In this document: positions 45,520-55,100 of the stretch, piece by piece | Layout of the letters: every line of letters starts with the position of its first letter | How positions within the stretch are numbered: position 1 is the stretch's first letter | Source: G963704535 sp963704535 | GTDB taxonomy: Bacteria; Chloroflexota; Chloroflexia; Chloroflexales; Roseiflexaceae | Direction of reading: 5' to 3' | Length of the DNA: 64,000 nt | Assembly (NCBI GenBank): GCA_963704535.1 | Contig: OY969916.1 | Span: 744,001 to 808,000, forward strand | The notes under the pieces: model-generated | Databases searched by the model: none | Seen by the model: the letters and a program-made list of their open reading frames with translations, nothing else | What the model was told of the DNA's origin: nothing | Made by a program: the position numbers and the translations under genes

Positions 45520-45700
45520 CGATATGCGCGTGATGAAATTTTACAAAATAATCGGGTAGCCCGCGCAGGCGGGCGTTGTTAAGAATAGCCGGCGGTCTTT
45601 AGCCGCCCGGCGGGCACCAGCGAGCTAAAGCCTTGGCTACTGCTACGAAGGCCGCGAAGGCGGCCTAATCCCGATCTATTTGGAAAGGTTCATAACGCAG
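45520..45700. repeat. Serial short GC hairpins upstream of the NRPS cluster
   Basis: The leader contains CCCGC-GCAG-GCGGG, GCCGGCGGTCTTTAGCCGCC with CGGCGGGC, and GCCGC-GAAG-GCGGC in succession. They resemble multi-hairpin intergenic repeats seen in Chloroflexota and cyanobacteria. No gene is present, and no convincing promoter was found. Confidence 0.6.
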
Positions 45701-45725
45701 CATCTGAGAAGCTGGAGATGAGTTG

Positions 45726-48700
45726 ATGGACAATCATGAGCTTCCTGTTTCCGCCGCCACGCTGGTCGATCTGCTACGCGGGAGAGCCGAGCAGCAGCCC
45801 GATCGGCGCGCCTTCACGTTCCTGCTCGACGGCGAAAGCACTGAACAGCATCTGACGTACGCCGAGCTGGATCAGCAGGCGCGCGCGATTGGCGCGCTGC
45901 TGCAAGCGGCTGTAGCTCCCGGCGAGCGGGCGCTGCTGCTGTACCCACCTGGGCTTGAGTATATTGCGGCGTTCTTTGGGTGCTTGTACGCCGGTGTGAT
46001 CGCCGTCCCGGCCTATCCGCCGCACCCGGCGCGCTTGGAGCGCACGTTCCCACGGTTGCGGGCGATCGCCCTGGACGCCCAGCCGGCGGTGGCGCTGACC
46101 ACGACGGCGATTCTGCCGATGGCCGAGGCGCTGTTCGCGCAGGCCGCCGATACGGGCGGCTTGCGCTGGCTGGCGACCGATCGGGGCGCCGGCGAGCCGG
46201 CCGCCTGGCACGCGCCCACGATCGGTGATGCGACGCTGGCGTTCCTACAGTATACCTCGGGCTCGACTGGGACGCCAAAGGGTGTGATGCTGACCCACGG
46301 CAACTTGCTGCACAACTCGGCGCTGATCCGGCGCTACTTCGCGCACGGCCCCGATAGCCGGGGCGTGATCTGGCTGCCGCCGTACCACGATATGGGGCTG
46401 ATCGGCGGGATCATCCAGCCGCTGTATGCCGGCTTTCCGGTGGTGCTGATGTCGCCGGTGGCCTTCTTGCAGCAGCCGCTGCGCTGGTTGCAGGCGATCT
46501 CGAAGTACCGCGCCACTACCAGCGGCGGCCCCAACTTCGCCTTCGACCTGTGCGTCCGCAAGAGTACGCCCGAACAGCGGGCCAGCCTCGACCTCAGCAG
46601 TTGGAAGGTGGCGTTCTCCGGCGCCGAGCCGGTGCGCACCGAGACGCTGGACCGCTTTGCGGCTACATTCGGCCCCAGCGGCTTCCGGCGCGAAGCCTTC
46701 TACCCTTGCTACGGGCTTGCCGAGGCCACGCTGATCGCCTCCGGTGGGGAGGCTGCGGAGCCGCCGCTGGTCCGGTCCTTTCAGGCCGAGGCGCTCGGGC
46801 GTAACCAGGCCCTTGATGCGCCTGCATCCGACGAGCCGCGCCTGCTGGTCGGCTGCGGGCGCAGCGCCGCGGATCAGCAGATCGTGATCGCCGATCCGCA
46901 GTCGCTCGTTCGCTGCTCGCCGCGCCAGGTGGGCGAGATCTGGGTGCGCGGCCCCAGCATCGCCCAGGGCTATTGGCGGCGCGAGGAGCAGACCGAGCAG
47001 ACGTTCCAGGCCCGCCTGGCCGATAGCGGGGAAGGCCCGTTCCTACGCACCGGCGACCTGGGCTGCCTGATCGACGGCGAGCTGTTTATCACTGGGCGGC
47101 TGAAAGACTTGCTGATCATCAGGGGCGTCAACCACTACCCGCACGATATCGAGCAGACCGTCGAGCAGAGCCACGCGGCGCTGCGGCCGGGATGCGGCGC
47201 GGCCTTCGCCGTCGAGGTCGAGGGCGAGGAGCGGCTGGTGGTGGCGCAGGAACTCGATCGGCAGCACCGGCAGGCCAATATCGACGCGGTGATCGGGGTC
47301 ATCCGCGAAGCGGTGGCCAGGGAGCACGAGCTGCAAGTCTACGCGGTGCTGCTGCTCAAGACCGGCAGCATCCCCAAGACCTCCAGCGGGAAAATTCAGC
47401 GCCACGCCTGCCGCGACGGCTTTCTCGACCACACGCTTGAGGTGCAGGCCAGCAGCATGCTTGAGCTGGCGCACGCCGAGCCGGCGCAGGATCTCGACAT
47501 CGCGGCGCTGCGCTCGCTGCCGGCCGAACGGCGCGAGCAGGCGCTGATCGGGTTCTTGCGCGGGCGGGTGGCGGCGGCGCTGCGCGTCGATCCGGCGCAA
47601 GTCGAGCCGCAGCTCCCACTCAGCGCCCTGGGCCTCGACTCATTGATGGCGATTGAGCTGTCGCACGACCTTGAGGCGGCGCTGGGCTTGCCCCTCCAGC
47701 TCACCAGCCTGCTCGACGGCTCCAGTATCGCCAAGCTGGCCGCCGCGCTTCTGCCCCAGCTCGACACGCCGCCGGAAGGGGCGCACGAGCGGCTGACCGA
47801 AGTCGGCGATGAAGCTGCCGCCCTTTCCTATGGCCAGCGCTCGCTGTGGTTTATGCACCGGCTGGCGCCCGAAAGCGCGGCCTACACCATCGCCGGCGCG
47901 GTGTGCATCCGTGGAGATCTTGATGTCGCCGCCCTCCAGCGCGCCTTTCAGCGCGTGATCCAGCGCCATCCGGCGCTACGCACCACCTTCCCGATGCTCA
48001 GCGATGAGCCGACCCCGGCGCTCCAGGAGCATGCCGAGATCGACTTCTACACAATCGAGGCCGCCGGGTGGAGCGAGCAGAGCCTACAGGAGCAACTGGC
48101 GCTGGAGGCGCGGCGCCCGTTTGATCTGGAGCGCGGTCCACTGCTGCGCGTGCGGCTATTCCGACGTGCGGCGCGCGAGTCGCTGCTGCTGCTGGCCGTC
48201 CACCACATCGCGGCCGACTTCTGGTCGCTGGGGATCATCGTCGACGAGCTGCGGCAGCTCTACGCCGCCGAGCGGGCCGGCGCCCCGATTGAGCTGCCGG
48301 CCGCCGGCGCGCAGTACGCCGACAACACGCGCCGACAGCTCCAGATGCTGGACGGCCCGCAGGGCCAGCAGCTCTGGCGTTACTGGCAGGAGCAGGTCGG
48401 CGACGGCCCGCCGCCGCTCAACCTGCCGACCGATCGCCCGCGCCCGCCGGCGCAGACCGATCGGGGCGCGGCGTATGCGTTCCGGCTGGGCCACGCGCTG
48501 ACCGAGCAGCTCAAGGCGCTGGGCCGGCGCGAGGGCACGACCCTGTATACGACGCTGCTGGCGGCGCTCCAGGTCCTGCTGCACCGTTATACGGGGCAGA
48601 ATGACATCACGGTCGGCTCGCCGATGGCCGGCAGAACCAGGGACGCCTTCGCCGGAGCAGTTGGTTATTATGTCAATCCAGTCGTCCTGCGCGCCGATCT

Positions 48701-51374
48701 CTCGGCCGATCCGCCGTTCATCGCCTTCCTCAAGCAGGCGCGTCGGACGGTGCTGGCCGCGCTCGACCACCAGGAATACCCATTCCCGCTACTGGTCGAG
48801 CGGCTGCAACTCCAGCGCGACCCCAGCTACGCCCCGCTGTTCCAGGTGATGTTTGTGTTCCAGAAGGAGCACACCGCCGATAGCGCCGGGCTGGGCGGGT
48901 TTGCGCTGGGCGATAGCGGGGCGCGGATGCCGTTCGGCGACCTGGAGCTGGAGGCCCTGCCCCTGGAGCAGCGCGCGGCCCAGTTCGACCTGACGCTGAT
49001 GGCGGCCGAGGTCGACGGCGAGATCGCCGCGCAGCTCCAGTATCGCACCGACCTGTTCGACGCGCCGACGATCGAGCGCATGGCCGCGCACTTCCAGACC
49101 TTGCTGGAAGGGGCCACCAATGATCCCGACTGTCGAATATCTGCTCTGCCGCTACTGCCCGCCAACGAACAGCGCCTGCTCCAGGAATGGAACGCGACCA
49201 CTACGGTCGCCCCGCTCGACGGGTGCATCCATGCGCTGTTCGAGGCCCAGGCCGCCCGCACACCGGAGGCCACAGCGCTGATCTGGCAGGACCAACGGCT
49301 GACCTACCGCGAACTGAACGGGCGGGCCAACCAACTGGCGCATGAGCTGCGGGCGCGCGGGATCGGGCCGGAGTCGCTGGTGGGCGTGTGCCTGGAGCGC
49401 ACGCCGGAGCTGGTGATCGGCCTGCTGGGCGTGCTCAAGGCCGGCGGCGCGTATGTGCCGCTCGACCCGGCCTACCCCCAGGAACGTATCCAATATATGC
49501 TGGAGGACTCGGCGGTCGCGGTACTCCTCACCACCCAAGAACAAAGAATAAAGAACAAAGAACAAAGCACCACCGAACGTAAGGGCGTATTGCATACGCC
49601 CCCAGCGGACGACATAAGAGCCTACAGCACTACGCCCCCGCCGAACCACGGACAACCAACCGTGCTCGATCTCGTCTCCGACTGGCCCACCATCGCCCAG
49701 CAGCCGACCGAGAATCTGGACAGCGGGGCGAGGGCCGAGCACCTGGCGTACGTGATCTACACCTCCGGCTCGACCGGGCGGCCCAAGGGCGTGGCGATCG
49801 AGCACCGCAGCGCGGTCGCGATGCTGCACTGGGCCAAGTCGATCTTTGCGCCGGAGGACCTGGCGGGCGTGCTGGCATCGACCTCGATCTGCTTCGACCT
49901 GTCGATCTTCGAGCTGTTTGTGCCGTTGAGCTGGGGCGGCACGGTTATCCTGGCGCGCGACGCCTTGCAGCTCCCGGCGCTGCCGGTCGCCGGCCAGGTC
50001 ACGCTGGTCAACACGGTGCCCTCGGCGATGGCCGAGCTGGTGCGCTCGGGCGGCATCCCCGCCGGCGTACGCACGGTCAATCTGGCCGGCGAGCCACTGC
50101 AAAACGCCCTGGCCCAGCAGATCTATGCGCTGGCGACGATCGGGCGGGTATTCAACCTGTACGGGCCGACCGAGGATACCACCTACTCGACCTTCACGCT
50201 GGTACGAAAGGGCGCGCGGGAAGCGCCCACGATCGGCCGCCCGATCGACAACTCCCAGGTCTACCTGCTCGACACGGCGCTCCAGCCGGTGCCGATCGGC
50301 GTGCCGGGCGAGCTGTACCTGGGCGGCGCGGGCCTGGCGCGTGGGTATCTCAACCGCCCGGAGCTGACCGCAGAACGCTTTATTCCGAGTCCGTTGTCCG
50401 TTGTCAGTGATCAGTTGCAACCGGCCGAGAACAAAGAACAAAGAACAAAGAACAAAGCACACGGAACGATCGACCAGGGACAACGGACAACGGACAACGG
50501 ACAACGGACAACGGACAACCGGCTGTACAAGACTGGCGACCTGGCCCGCTTCCTGCCGAACGGCGAGATCGAGTACCTGGGCCGGATCGATGGGCAGATT
50601 AAGCTGCGCGGCTTCCGCATCGAGCTGGGCGAGGTCGAGTGGGCGCTGGCGCAGCATCCGACCGTACGCACGACGGTGGTGCTGGTGCGCGAGGACGTGC
50701 CGGGAGACAAGCGGCTGGTGGCCTATGTCGTCCCTTCCCAAGAACAAAGAACAAAGCCTGTCCTGAGCGAAGTCGAAGGGAATAAAGAACAAAGGAGTGA
50801 GAAGGAAGCTTCTCAATTCTCAATTCTCAATTCTCAATTTTCAGGGGAGTTGCGCCAGTTCCTCCGTGATCGGCTACCAGGCTATATGGTACCAGCCGCG
50901 TTTGTGCTGCTGGATGCGCTGCCGCTGACGCCCAATGGCAAGATCGACCGGCGCGCGCTGCCGGCGCCGGATATGGGCGAGCTGCGCGAGCGGCAGGGCT
51001 TTACCGCGCCGCGCAGCCCGCTTGAGCAGGAGCTGGCGGCGATCTGGGCCGAGCTGCTGGGCGTGGAGCAAGTCGGCGTCCACGACAACTTCTTTGAGCT
51101 GGGCGGCCATTCGCTGCTCGCCACGCGGGTGGCCCATCGCGTTCGCGAACTCTACCAGGTCGAGCCGCCGCTCCAGGTGTTCTTTGAAGAGCCGACGGTG
51201 TCCAGGCTGGCGACGATCGTGGAGGAGGGCCGGGTGCGGGCGCCGGCCCAGCCGCAGCCGCGATTGCAGGCGCTGCCCAGGGGCCGGAAGAGTGCGGCGC
51301 AACTGCTGGCCGAGCTTGGGCGCCTTCACGAGGATGAGGCGCAGACGCTGCTGGACGAGAAGCAATCGAGGTAA
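45726..51374 (+). CDS. Hybrid FAAL-NRPS: FAAL-ACP-C-A(Ala)-PCP
   Basis: A protein of about 1882 residues. A fatty acyl-AMP ligase (1-575) has YTSGSTGTPKGVMLTHGNLL and LPPYHDMGLIGGIIQPLY. An ACP (Ser in LGLDSLMAIELS, about 638) follows. A condensation domain has HHIAADFWSLG, the starter-type variant of HHxxxDG, near 826. The adenylation domain has A3 YVIYTSGSTGRPKGV near 1343 and YGPTEDT near 1480. The final PCP has LGGHSLLATRVAH near 1796. By eye the A-domain code reads D-L-F-N-N-A-L-T-Y, matching the published alanine code. The enzyme should load a fatty acid and couple it to alanine. Three in-frame repeat insertions lie in A-domain loops. ATG 45726 is used. It is the first gene of the NRPS operon. 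Confidence 0.9.
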   Translation: MDNHELPVSAATLVDLLRGRAEQQPDRRAFTFLLDGESTEQHLTYAELDQQARAIGALLQAAVAPGERALLLYPPGLEYIAAFFGCLYAGVIAVPAYPPHPARLERTFPRLRAIALDAQPAVALTTTAILPMAEALFAQAADTGGLRWLATDRGAGEPAAWHAPTIGDATLAFLQYTSGSTGTPKGVMLTHGNLLHNSALIRRYFAHGPDSRGVIWLPPYHDMGLIGGIIQPLYAGFPVVLMSPVAFLQQPLRWLQAISKYRATTSGGPNFAFDLCVRKSTPEQRASLDLSSWKVAFSGAEPVRTETLDRFAATFGPSGFRREAFYPCYGLAEATLIASGGEAAEPPLVRSFQAEALGRNQALDAPASDEPRLLVGCGRSAADQQIVIADPQSLVRCSPRQVGEIWVRGPSIAQGYWRREEQTEQTFQARLADSGEGPFLRTGDLGCLIDGELFITGRLKDLLIIRGVNHYPHDIEQTVEQSHAALRPGCGAAFAVEVEGEERLVVAQELDRQHRQANIDAVIGVIREAVAREHELQVYAVLLLKTGSIPKTSSGKIQRHACRDGFLDHTLEVQASSMLELAHAEPAQDLDIAALRSLPAERREQALIGFLRGRVAAALRVDPAQVEPQLPLSALGLDSLMAIELSHDLEAALGLPLQLTSLLDGSSIAKLAAALLPQLDTPPEGAHERLTEVGDEAAALSYGQRSLWFMHRLAPESAAYTIAGAVCIRGDLDVAALQRAFQRVIQRHPALRTTFPMLSDEPTPALQEHAEIDFYTIEAAGWSEQSLQEQLALEARRPFDLERGPLLRVRLFRRAARESLLLLAVHHIAADFWSLGIIVDELRQLYAAERAGAPIELPAAGAQYADNTRRQLQMLDGPQGQQLWRYWQEQVGDGPPPLNLPTDRPRPPAQTDRGAAYAFRLGHALTEQLKALGRREGTTLYTTLLAALQVLLHRYTGQNDITVGSPMAGRTRDAFAGAVGYYVNPVVLRADLSADPPFIAFLKQARRTVLAALDHQEYPFPLLVERLQLQRDPSYAPLFQVMFVFQKEHTADSAGLGGFALGDSGARMPFGDLELEALPLEQRAAQFDLTLMAAEVDGEIAAQLQYRTDLFDAPTIERMAAHFQTLLEGATNDPDCRISALPLLPANEQRLLQEWNATTTVAPLDGCIHALFEAQAARTPEATALIWQDQRLTYRELNGRANQLAHELRARGIGPESLVGVCLERTPELVIGLLGVLKAGGAYVPLDPAYPQERIQYMLEDSAVAVLLTTQEQRIKNKEQSTTERKGVLHTPPADDIRAYSTTPPPNHGQPTVLDLVSDWPTIAQQPTENLDSGARAEHLAYVIYTSGSTGRPKGVAIEHRSAVAMLHWAKSIFAPEDLAGVLASTSICFDLSIFELFVPLSWGGTVILARDALQLPALPVAGQVTLVNTVPSAMAELVRSGGIPAGVRTVNLAGEPLQNALAQQIYALATIGRVFNLYGPTEDTTYSTFTLVRKGAREAPTIGRPIDNSQVYLLDTALQPVPIGVPGELYLGGAGLARGYLNRPELTAERFIPSPLSVVSDQLQPAENKEQRTKNKAHGTIDQGQRTTDNGQRTTDNRLYKTGDLARFLPNGEIEYLGRIDGQIKLRGFRIELGEVEWALAQHPTVRTTVVLVREDVPGDKRLVAYVVPSQEQRTKPVLSEVEGNKEQRSEKEASQFSILNSQFSGELRQFLRDRLPGYMVPAAFVLLDALPLTPNGKIDRRALPAPDMGELRERQGFTAPRSPLEQELAAIWAELLGVEQVGVHDNFFELGGHSLLATRVAHRVRELYQVEPPLQVFFEEPTVSRLATIVEEGRVRAPAQPQPRLQALPRGRKSAAQLLAELGRLHEDEAQTLLDEKQSR
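49537..49660 (+). repeat. In-frame repeat, NRPS 1, A-domain loop a
   Basis: AAGAACAAAGAATAAAG words and the palindrome GGGCGTATTGCATACGCCC (49579-49601 with its flank) lie in frame between the A2 and A3 regions. They encode EQRIKNKEQSTTERKGVLHT and onward. The same repeats are found outside genes at 8462, 12308 and 59834. Confidence 0.92.
50393..50519 (+). repeat. In-frame repeat, NRPS 1, A-domain loop b
   Basis: GTTGTCCGTTGTCAG words, a GAACAAA array, and then at least five tandem GGACAAC words (50474-50519) lie in frame just before LYKTGDLARF. Twenty-one bases (three words) encode one 7-residue unit, giving a repeated GQRTTDN. Confidence 0.92.
50740..50842 (+). repeat. In-frame repeat, NRPS 1, A-domain loop c
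   Basis: GAACAAA words, the 24-base SEVEG repeat (50757-50780), more GAACAAA words and an AATTCTC array follow one another in frame between VAYVVPSQ and ELRQFLRDRLPGY. They encode KPVLSEVEGNKEQR and SQFSILNSQFSG. Confidence 0.92.
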
Positions 51375-51377
51375 TTT

Positions 51378-54300
51378 ATGATAGAACAAGCACACGACAC
51401 CCTTTCCCAAGACCAGCGCAGCCTGATCGAGCTGCTGGCGCGCTACGAGGGCGTCGCGTTCGATACGTTTCCCGTCTCGTCCAGCCAGCAGCGGCTCTGG
51501 TTTCTTGACCAGTTGGAGCCGGGCAGTTGCGTCTACAACATGCCGGTCGGCGTGCGGCTGACGGGCGCGCTCGACATCAAGGCTCTGGGGCAGAGCCTGG
51601 ACGAGCTGGTCGCCCGCCACGAGGCGCTGCGAACGGTCTTCACCACGCTCGACGGGCAGCCGGTCCAGGTGGTGCTCTCCGAGCTGAAGATCGGCCTGGA
51701 GCGCCAGGACCTCGGCGGGTGGCCGGCCCAGCGCCGCGCCGAGGAGGCCGAGCGAGTGCTGACCGCCGAGGCGCGGCGACCGTTCGACCTGGCCCAGGGG
51801 CCGCTGCTGCGCGCGATGCTGGTGCGGCTGCGCGACGACGAGCACATCCTGCTGCTGGTGATGCACCATATCATCTCCGACGGCTGGTCGATCGGCATCT
51901 TGCTGCGCGAGCTGATCACGCTTTACGACTTCTACGCCGCCCCTTCCGCTACGCTCTACGCTCCCCTCCCCGCTCTCCCGATTCAATATGCCGACTTCGC
52001 CGTCGCGCAGCAGGATTGGCTGGCCAGCCAGGACCTGGAGACGCAGTTGGACTACTGGCGCGGGCGGCTGGGCGGCGCGCTGCCGACCCTCGATCTGCCG
52101 ACCGACCGGCCCCGGTCGGCGGCCCCGTCGTCGCGTGGGGCGCGCGAGCCGCTGGAGCTGTCGGGCGCGTTGAGCGCGCAGGTGCGCGAGATCAGCCGGC
52201 GCGAGGATGTCACGCCCTTTATGCTCCTGCTGGCGGCCTTCAAGGTGCTGCTGTTCCGCTACACCGGCCAGGCCGATCTGCTGGTCGGCGCGCCGATCGC
52301 CAACCGGCCCTGGAGCGAGACCGAGGGGCTGATCGGCTGCTTCATCAACACCGTGGTGCTGCGCTCGGACCTGGCCGGCAACCCCAGCTTCCGGGCGCTG
52401 CTCCAGCAGGTTCGCCAGGTGACGCTCCAGGCGTATGCACACCAGGATGTGCCGTTCGAGAAGCTGGTCGAGGAGCTTCAGCCGGCCCGCGCGTCGAGCC
52501 ACACGCCGCTGTTCCAGGTCATGTTTGCGCTCCAGAACGCGCCGATGCCGTCGATCAGTCTGCCCGGCCTGACCCTGGCGCCGGTGGAGATCGACAATCA
52601 GACGGCGAAGTTCGATCTGCTGCTGAATATCGAGGATGCGCCCGAAGGCTTCCGCGGCTGGTTCGAGTACCGCACCGATCTGTTCGACAGGCCGACGATC
52701 GGGCGTATGGCCGGGCACTTCCAGACGTTGCTGGAAGGGGTGGTCGAGGAGCCGGAGGGGCACATCGCCTGGCTGCCGCTGCTGAGCCAAGCCGAGCAGC
52801 ACATGCACATCCAGCAGCATAACCAGAGCGCCGCCGACTACCCCCGCGATGCCTGCTTCCAGGTGCTGTTCGAGGCTCAGGCCGCCCAACACCCCGATCA
52901 CATCGCCGTGACGTATGAGCACCAGCAACTCAGCTACGGCACGCTCAACACCCGCGCCAACCAACTGGCTCACCATCTACGCTCACTGGGCGTCGGCCCC
53001 GACACCCTGGTGGCGATCTGTATGGAGCGCTCGCTGGAGGTTCTGGTTGCCATTGTGGGCGTGCTCAAGGCCGGCGGTGCCTACCTCCCGCTCGACCCGG
53101 CCTACCCACCCGAACGGCTCCAGTTTATGCTCTCCGACAGCCAGGCCGCCGTGCTGCTCATCGCCCAAGAACAAAGAACCACCCAGAGGGTACCCGACCA
53201 AGAACAAAAAACCGATAGCACCACCGAACGTAAGGGCGTATTGCATACGTCCCCAGCGGACCACGAAAGAGCCTATCACACTACGCCACAACAGACTGTG
53301 CTGGATCTCGTCTCCGACTGGCCCACCATCGCCCAGCAGCCGAACCACAACCCCAGACGAACCGTTCTAGGCCAGCAGCGCGCCTATGTGATTTATACCT
53401 CCGGCTCGACCGGGCGGCCCAAGGGCGTGATGGTGATGCAGCGCGGGCTGCTCAACCTGTGCTACGGCTTGCGTGCCTTCTTCGACGACCCGCATGTCCA
53501 GCACACCGGCCTGATCACCTCGATCAGCTTCGACATCTCAGTCAACCAGATCTTCCCGACCTTGTTGTTCGGTCGCACGCTGCACATTGTCCCCGATGCG
53601 CTCAAGCTCGATAGCCGGGCGCTGCTGCGCTTCCTCGACGACGAGCAGATCCATCTGCTCGACGCCGTGCCCTCCTACCTGGCCTCGGTGCTCCAGGATG
53701 TGGCGCCACAGCGGGTGGCCACCAAGCTGCGCTACCTGCTGATCGGCGGCGAGAAGCTGGAGAAGGCGCTGCTAGAGGCGATCTTCACTCAGCTTGGGGA
53801 GGCAGTAGCGGTGGTCAACATCTACGGGTTGACCGAGATCACCGACATCAACGCCCTGGGCGTGCTGCGCTCCGATGAGCTTGAGGGCGAGGTGACGGTT
53901 GGGCGACCGTTGCAGAACAACCGGATCTACCTAACCAGCGCGCTTGGAGCGTTGCAGCCAATCGGGGTGATCGGCGAGGTATGCGTGAGCGGCGAGAGCG
54001 TCTCGCGCGGGTACCTGAACCGGCCCGAGCTGACGGCGGAGAAGTTCGTGCCCTGCCCGTTCGAGCAGGGGACGCTGATGGTGCGCACGGGCGACCTGGG
54101 CCGGCGGCGCGAGGACGGCAGGATTGTGATCCTGGGCCGCGCCGACAGCCAGGTCAAGCTGCGCGGCTACCGGATCGAGTTGGGCGAGATCGAGGCGCTG
54201 CTGCTGCAACATGAGGCAGTGCGCGAGGGGGTGGTCGTCGCCCGTGAGGATGTGTCGGGCACAAAGCGGCTGGTGGCTTACGTCGTCCCCAGCCAAGAAC

Positions 54301-54824
54301 AAAGAACAGAGAACAAAGAACAAAGCAGCGAAAAGGAAGCTTCTCAATTCTCAGGCGAGCTACGATCCTTCCTCAAGCAGAAGCTGCCGGACTACATGGT
54401 GCCGGCGCTGTTCGTGGCGCTAGAGGTGCTGCCGCGCACCCCCAACGGCAAGATCGACCGCAAGGCGCTCCCCGCACCTGGGATCGCCGATATGCAGACC
54501 GTGGCCTTTGTTGCCCCACGCACGCCGCTTGAGGAGACGCTGGCCCAGATGTGGAGCGAACTGCTCGGCATCGAGCGTGTCGGCGTCCACGATAGCTTCT
54601 TTGAGCTGGGCGGGCACTCGCTACTGATCACGCGCCTCAACGCCCGCCTGCGCGATACGCTCCAGGTCGAGCTGCCGTTGCGCGCGATCTACGAGGGGCC
54701 GACCGTCGCCGAGCTTGCGGGGGCCATCCAGCGCGCGCGGCAGCACAGCCCGCAAGCCCAGGAGCAGACCATCGCGCCGGTCTCGCGGGCGGCCCACCGG
54801 ACGAAGCTCTCTTCGCTGTCATGA
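51378..54824 (+). CDS. NRPS module: C-A-PCP (specificity unassigned)
   Basis: A protein of 1148 residues. The condensation domain has LVMHHIISDGWSIGILLREL near residue 163 with intact HHxxxDG. The adenylation domain has YVIYTSGSTGRPKGV near 670. Its A5 is NIYGLTEITD, with Leu where Pro is usual. By eye the specificity code is D-I-N-D-L-G-I-D-I, which I cannot assign. The PCP has LGGHSLLITRLN near 1079. The gene starts three bases after the stop of the previous gene, so both are surely co-translated. It should extend the acyl-alanyl chain by one residue. Two in-frame repeat insertions lie in the same A-domain loops as in the neighbours. Confidence 0.9.
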   Translation: MIEQAHDTLSQDQRSLIELLARYEGVAFDTFPVSSSQQRLWFLDQLEPGSCVYNMPVGVRLTGALDIKALGQSLDELVARHEALRTVFTTLDGQPVQVVLSELKIGLERQDLGGWPAQRRAEEAERVLTAEARRPFDLAQGPLLRAMLVRLRDDEHILLLVMHHIISDGWSIGILLRELITLYDFYAAPSATLYAPLPALPIQYADFAVAQQDWLASQDLETQLDYWRGRLGGALPTLDLPTDRPRSAAPSSRGAREPLELSGALSAQVREISRREDVTPFMLLLAAFKVLLFRYTGQADLLVGAPIANRPWSETEGLIGCFINTVVLRSDLAGNPSFRALLQQVRQVTLQAYAHQDVPFEKLVEELQPARASSHTPLFQVMFALQNAPMPSISLPGLTLAPVEIDNQTAKFDLLLNIEDAPEGFRGWFEYRTDLFDRPTIGRMAGHFQTLLEGVVEEPEGHIAWLPLLSQAEQHMHIQQHNQSAADYPRDACFQVLFEAQAAQHPDHIAVTYEHQQLSYGTLNTRANQLAHHLRSLGVGPDTLVAICMERSLEVLVAIVGVLKAGGAYLPLDPAYPPERLQFMLSDSQAAVLLIAQEQRTTQRVPDQEQKTDSTTERKGVLHTSPADHERAYHTTPQQTVLDLVSDWPTIAQQPNHNPRRTVLGQQRAYVIYTSGSTGRPKGVMVMQRGLLNLCYGLRAFFDDPHVQHTGLITSISFDISVNQIFPTLLFGRTLHIVPDALKLDSRALLRFLDDEQIHLLDAVPSYLASVLQDVAPQRVATKLRYLLIGGEKLEKALLEAIFTQLGEAVAVVNIYGLTEITDINALGVLRSDELEGEVTVGRPLQNNRIYLTSALGALQPIGVIGEVCVSGESVSRGYLNRPELTAEKFVPCPFEQGTLMVRTGDLGRRREDGRIVILGRADSQVKLRGYRIELGEIEALLLQHEAVREGVVVAREDVSGTKRLVAYVVPSQEQRTENKEQSSEKEASQFSGELRSFLKQKLPDYMVPALFVALEVLPRTPNGKIDRKALPAPGIADMQTVAFVAPRTPLEETLAQMWSELLGIERVGVHDSFFELGGHSLLITRLNARLRDTLQVELPLRAIYEGPTVAELAGAIQRARQHSPQAQEQTIAPVSRAAHRTKLSSLS
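53167..53300 (+). repeat. In-frame repeat, NRPS 2, A-domain loop a
   Basis: GAACAAA words and the GGGCGTATTGCATACG palindrome (53230-53252, one mismatch) in the A2-A3 loop, encoding QEQKTDSTTERKGVLHT. This copy is diverged from the one in NRPS 1. Confidence 0.9.
54295..54352 (+). repeat. In-frame repeat, NRPS 2, A-domain loop c
   Basis: GAACAAA words and a single AATTCTC word pair between VAYVVPSQ and ELRSFLKQKLPDY, encoding EQRTENKEQSSEKEASQFSG. It is the shortest of the loop c insertions. Confidence 0.9.
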
Positions 54825-54828
54825 AAAA

Positions 54829-55094
54829 AGGGGGAGTTTGAGGGGGTTGCCCCCTCAAGCATCTCTTTCCACCATCTGAAAAAGGGGAGTTTGAGGGGGT
54901 TGCCCCCTCAAGAATCTCTTTCCACCATCTGAAAAGGGGGAGTTTGAGGGGGTTGCCCCTCAAGAATTTCTTTCCACCAAGAAGGGGGAGTTTGAGGGGG
55001 TTGCCCCCTCAAGAATTTCTTTCCACCAAGAAGGGGGAGTTTGAGGGGGTTGCCCCCTCAAGAATCTCTTTCCACCAAGAAGGGGGAGTTTGAA
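54829..55094. repeat. Tandem array of family M cores between NRPS genes 2 and 3
   Basis: Five full and one partial copies of a G-rich unit (GGGGGAGTTTGAGGGGGTTG, then CCCCCTCAAGAATCTC, then TTTCCACCA) start at about 54831, 54884, 54936, 54984, 55033 and 55082. Periods are 48-53 bases. The last partial copy ends 7 bases before the start codon of NRPS gene 3, so its AGGGGGAG tract may serve as that gene's ribosome site. It has no spacers and is not a CRISPR. Confidence 0.92.
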
Positions 55095-55100
55095 TAGATC

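Noticed and set aside
50874..52976. Minus-strand open frame over NRPS genes 1 and 2
   Set aside because: It is antisense to conserved condensation and carrier domains and spans a gene junction.
54829..55094. CRISPR-like array between NRPS genes
   Set aside because: There are no spacers; the units are contiguous copies of the family M core found elsewhere.
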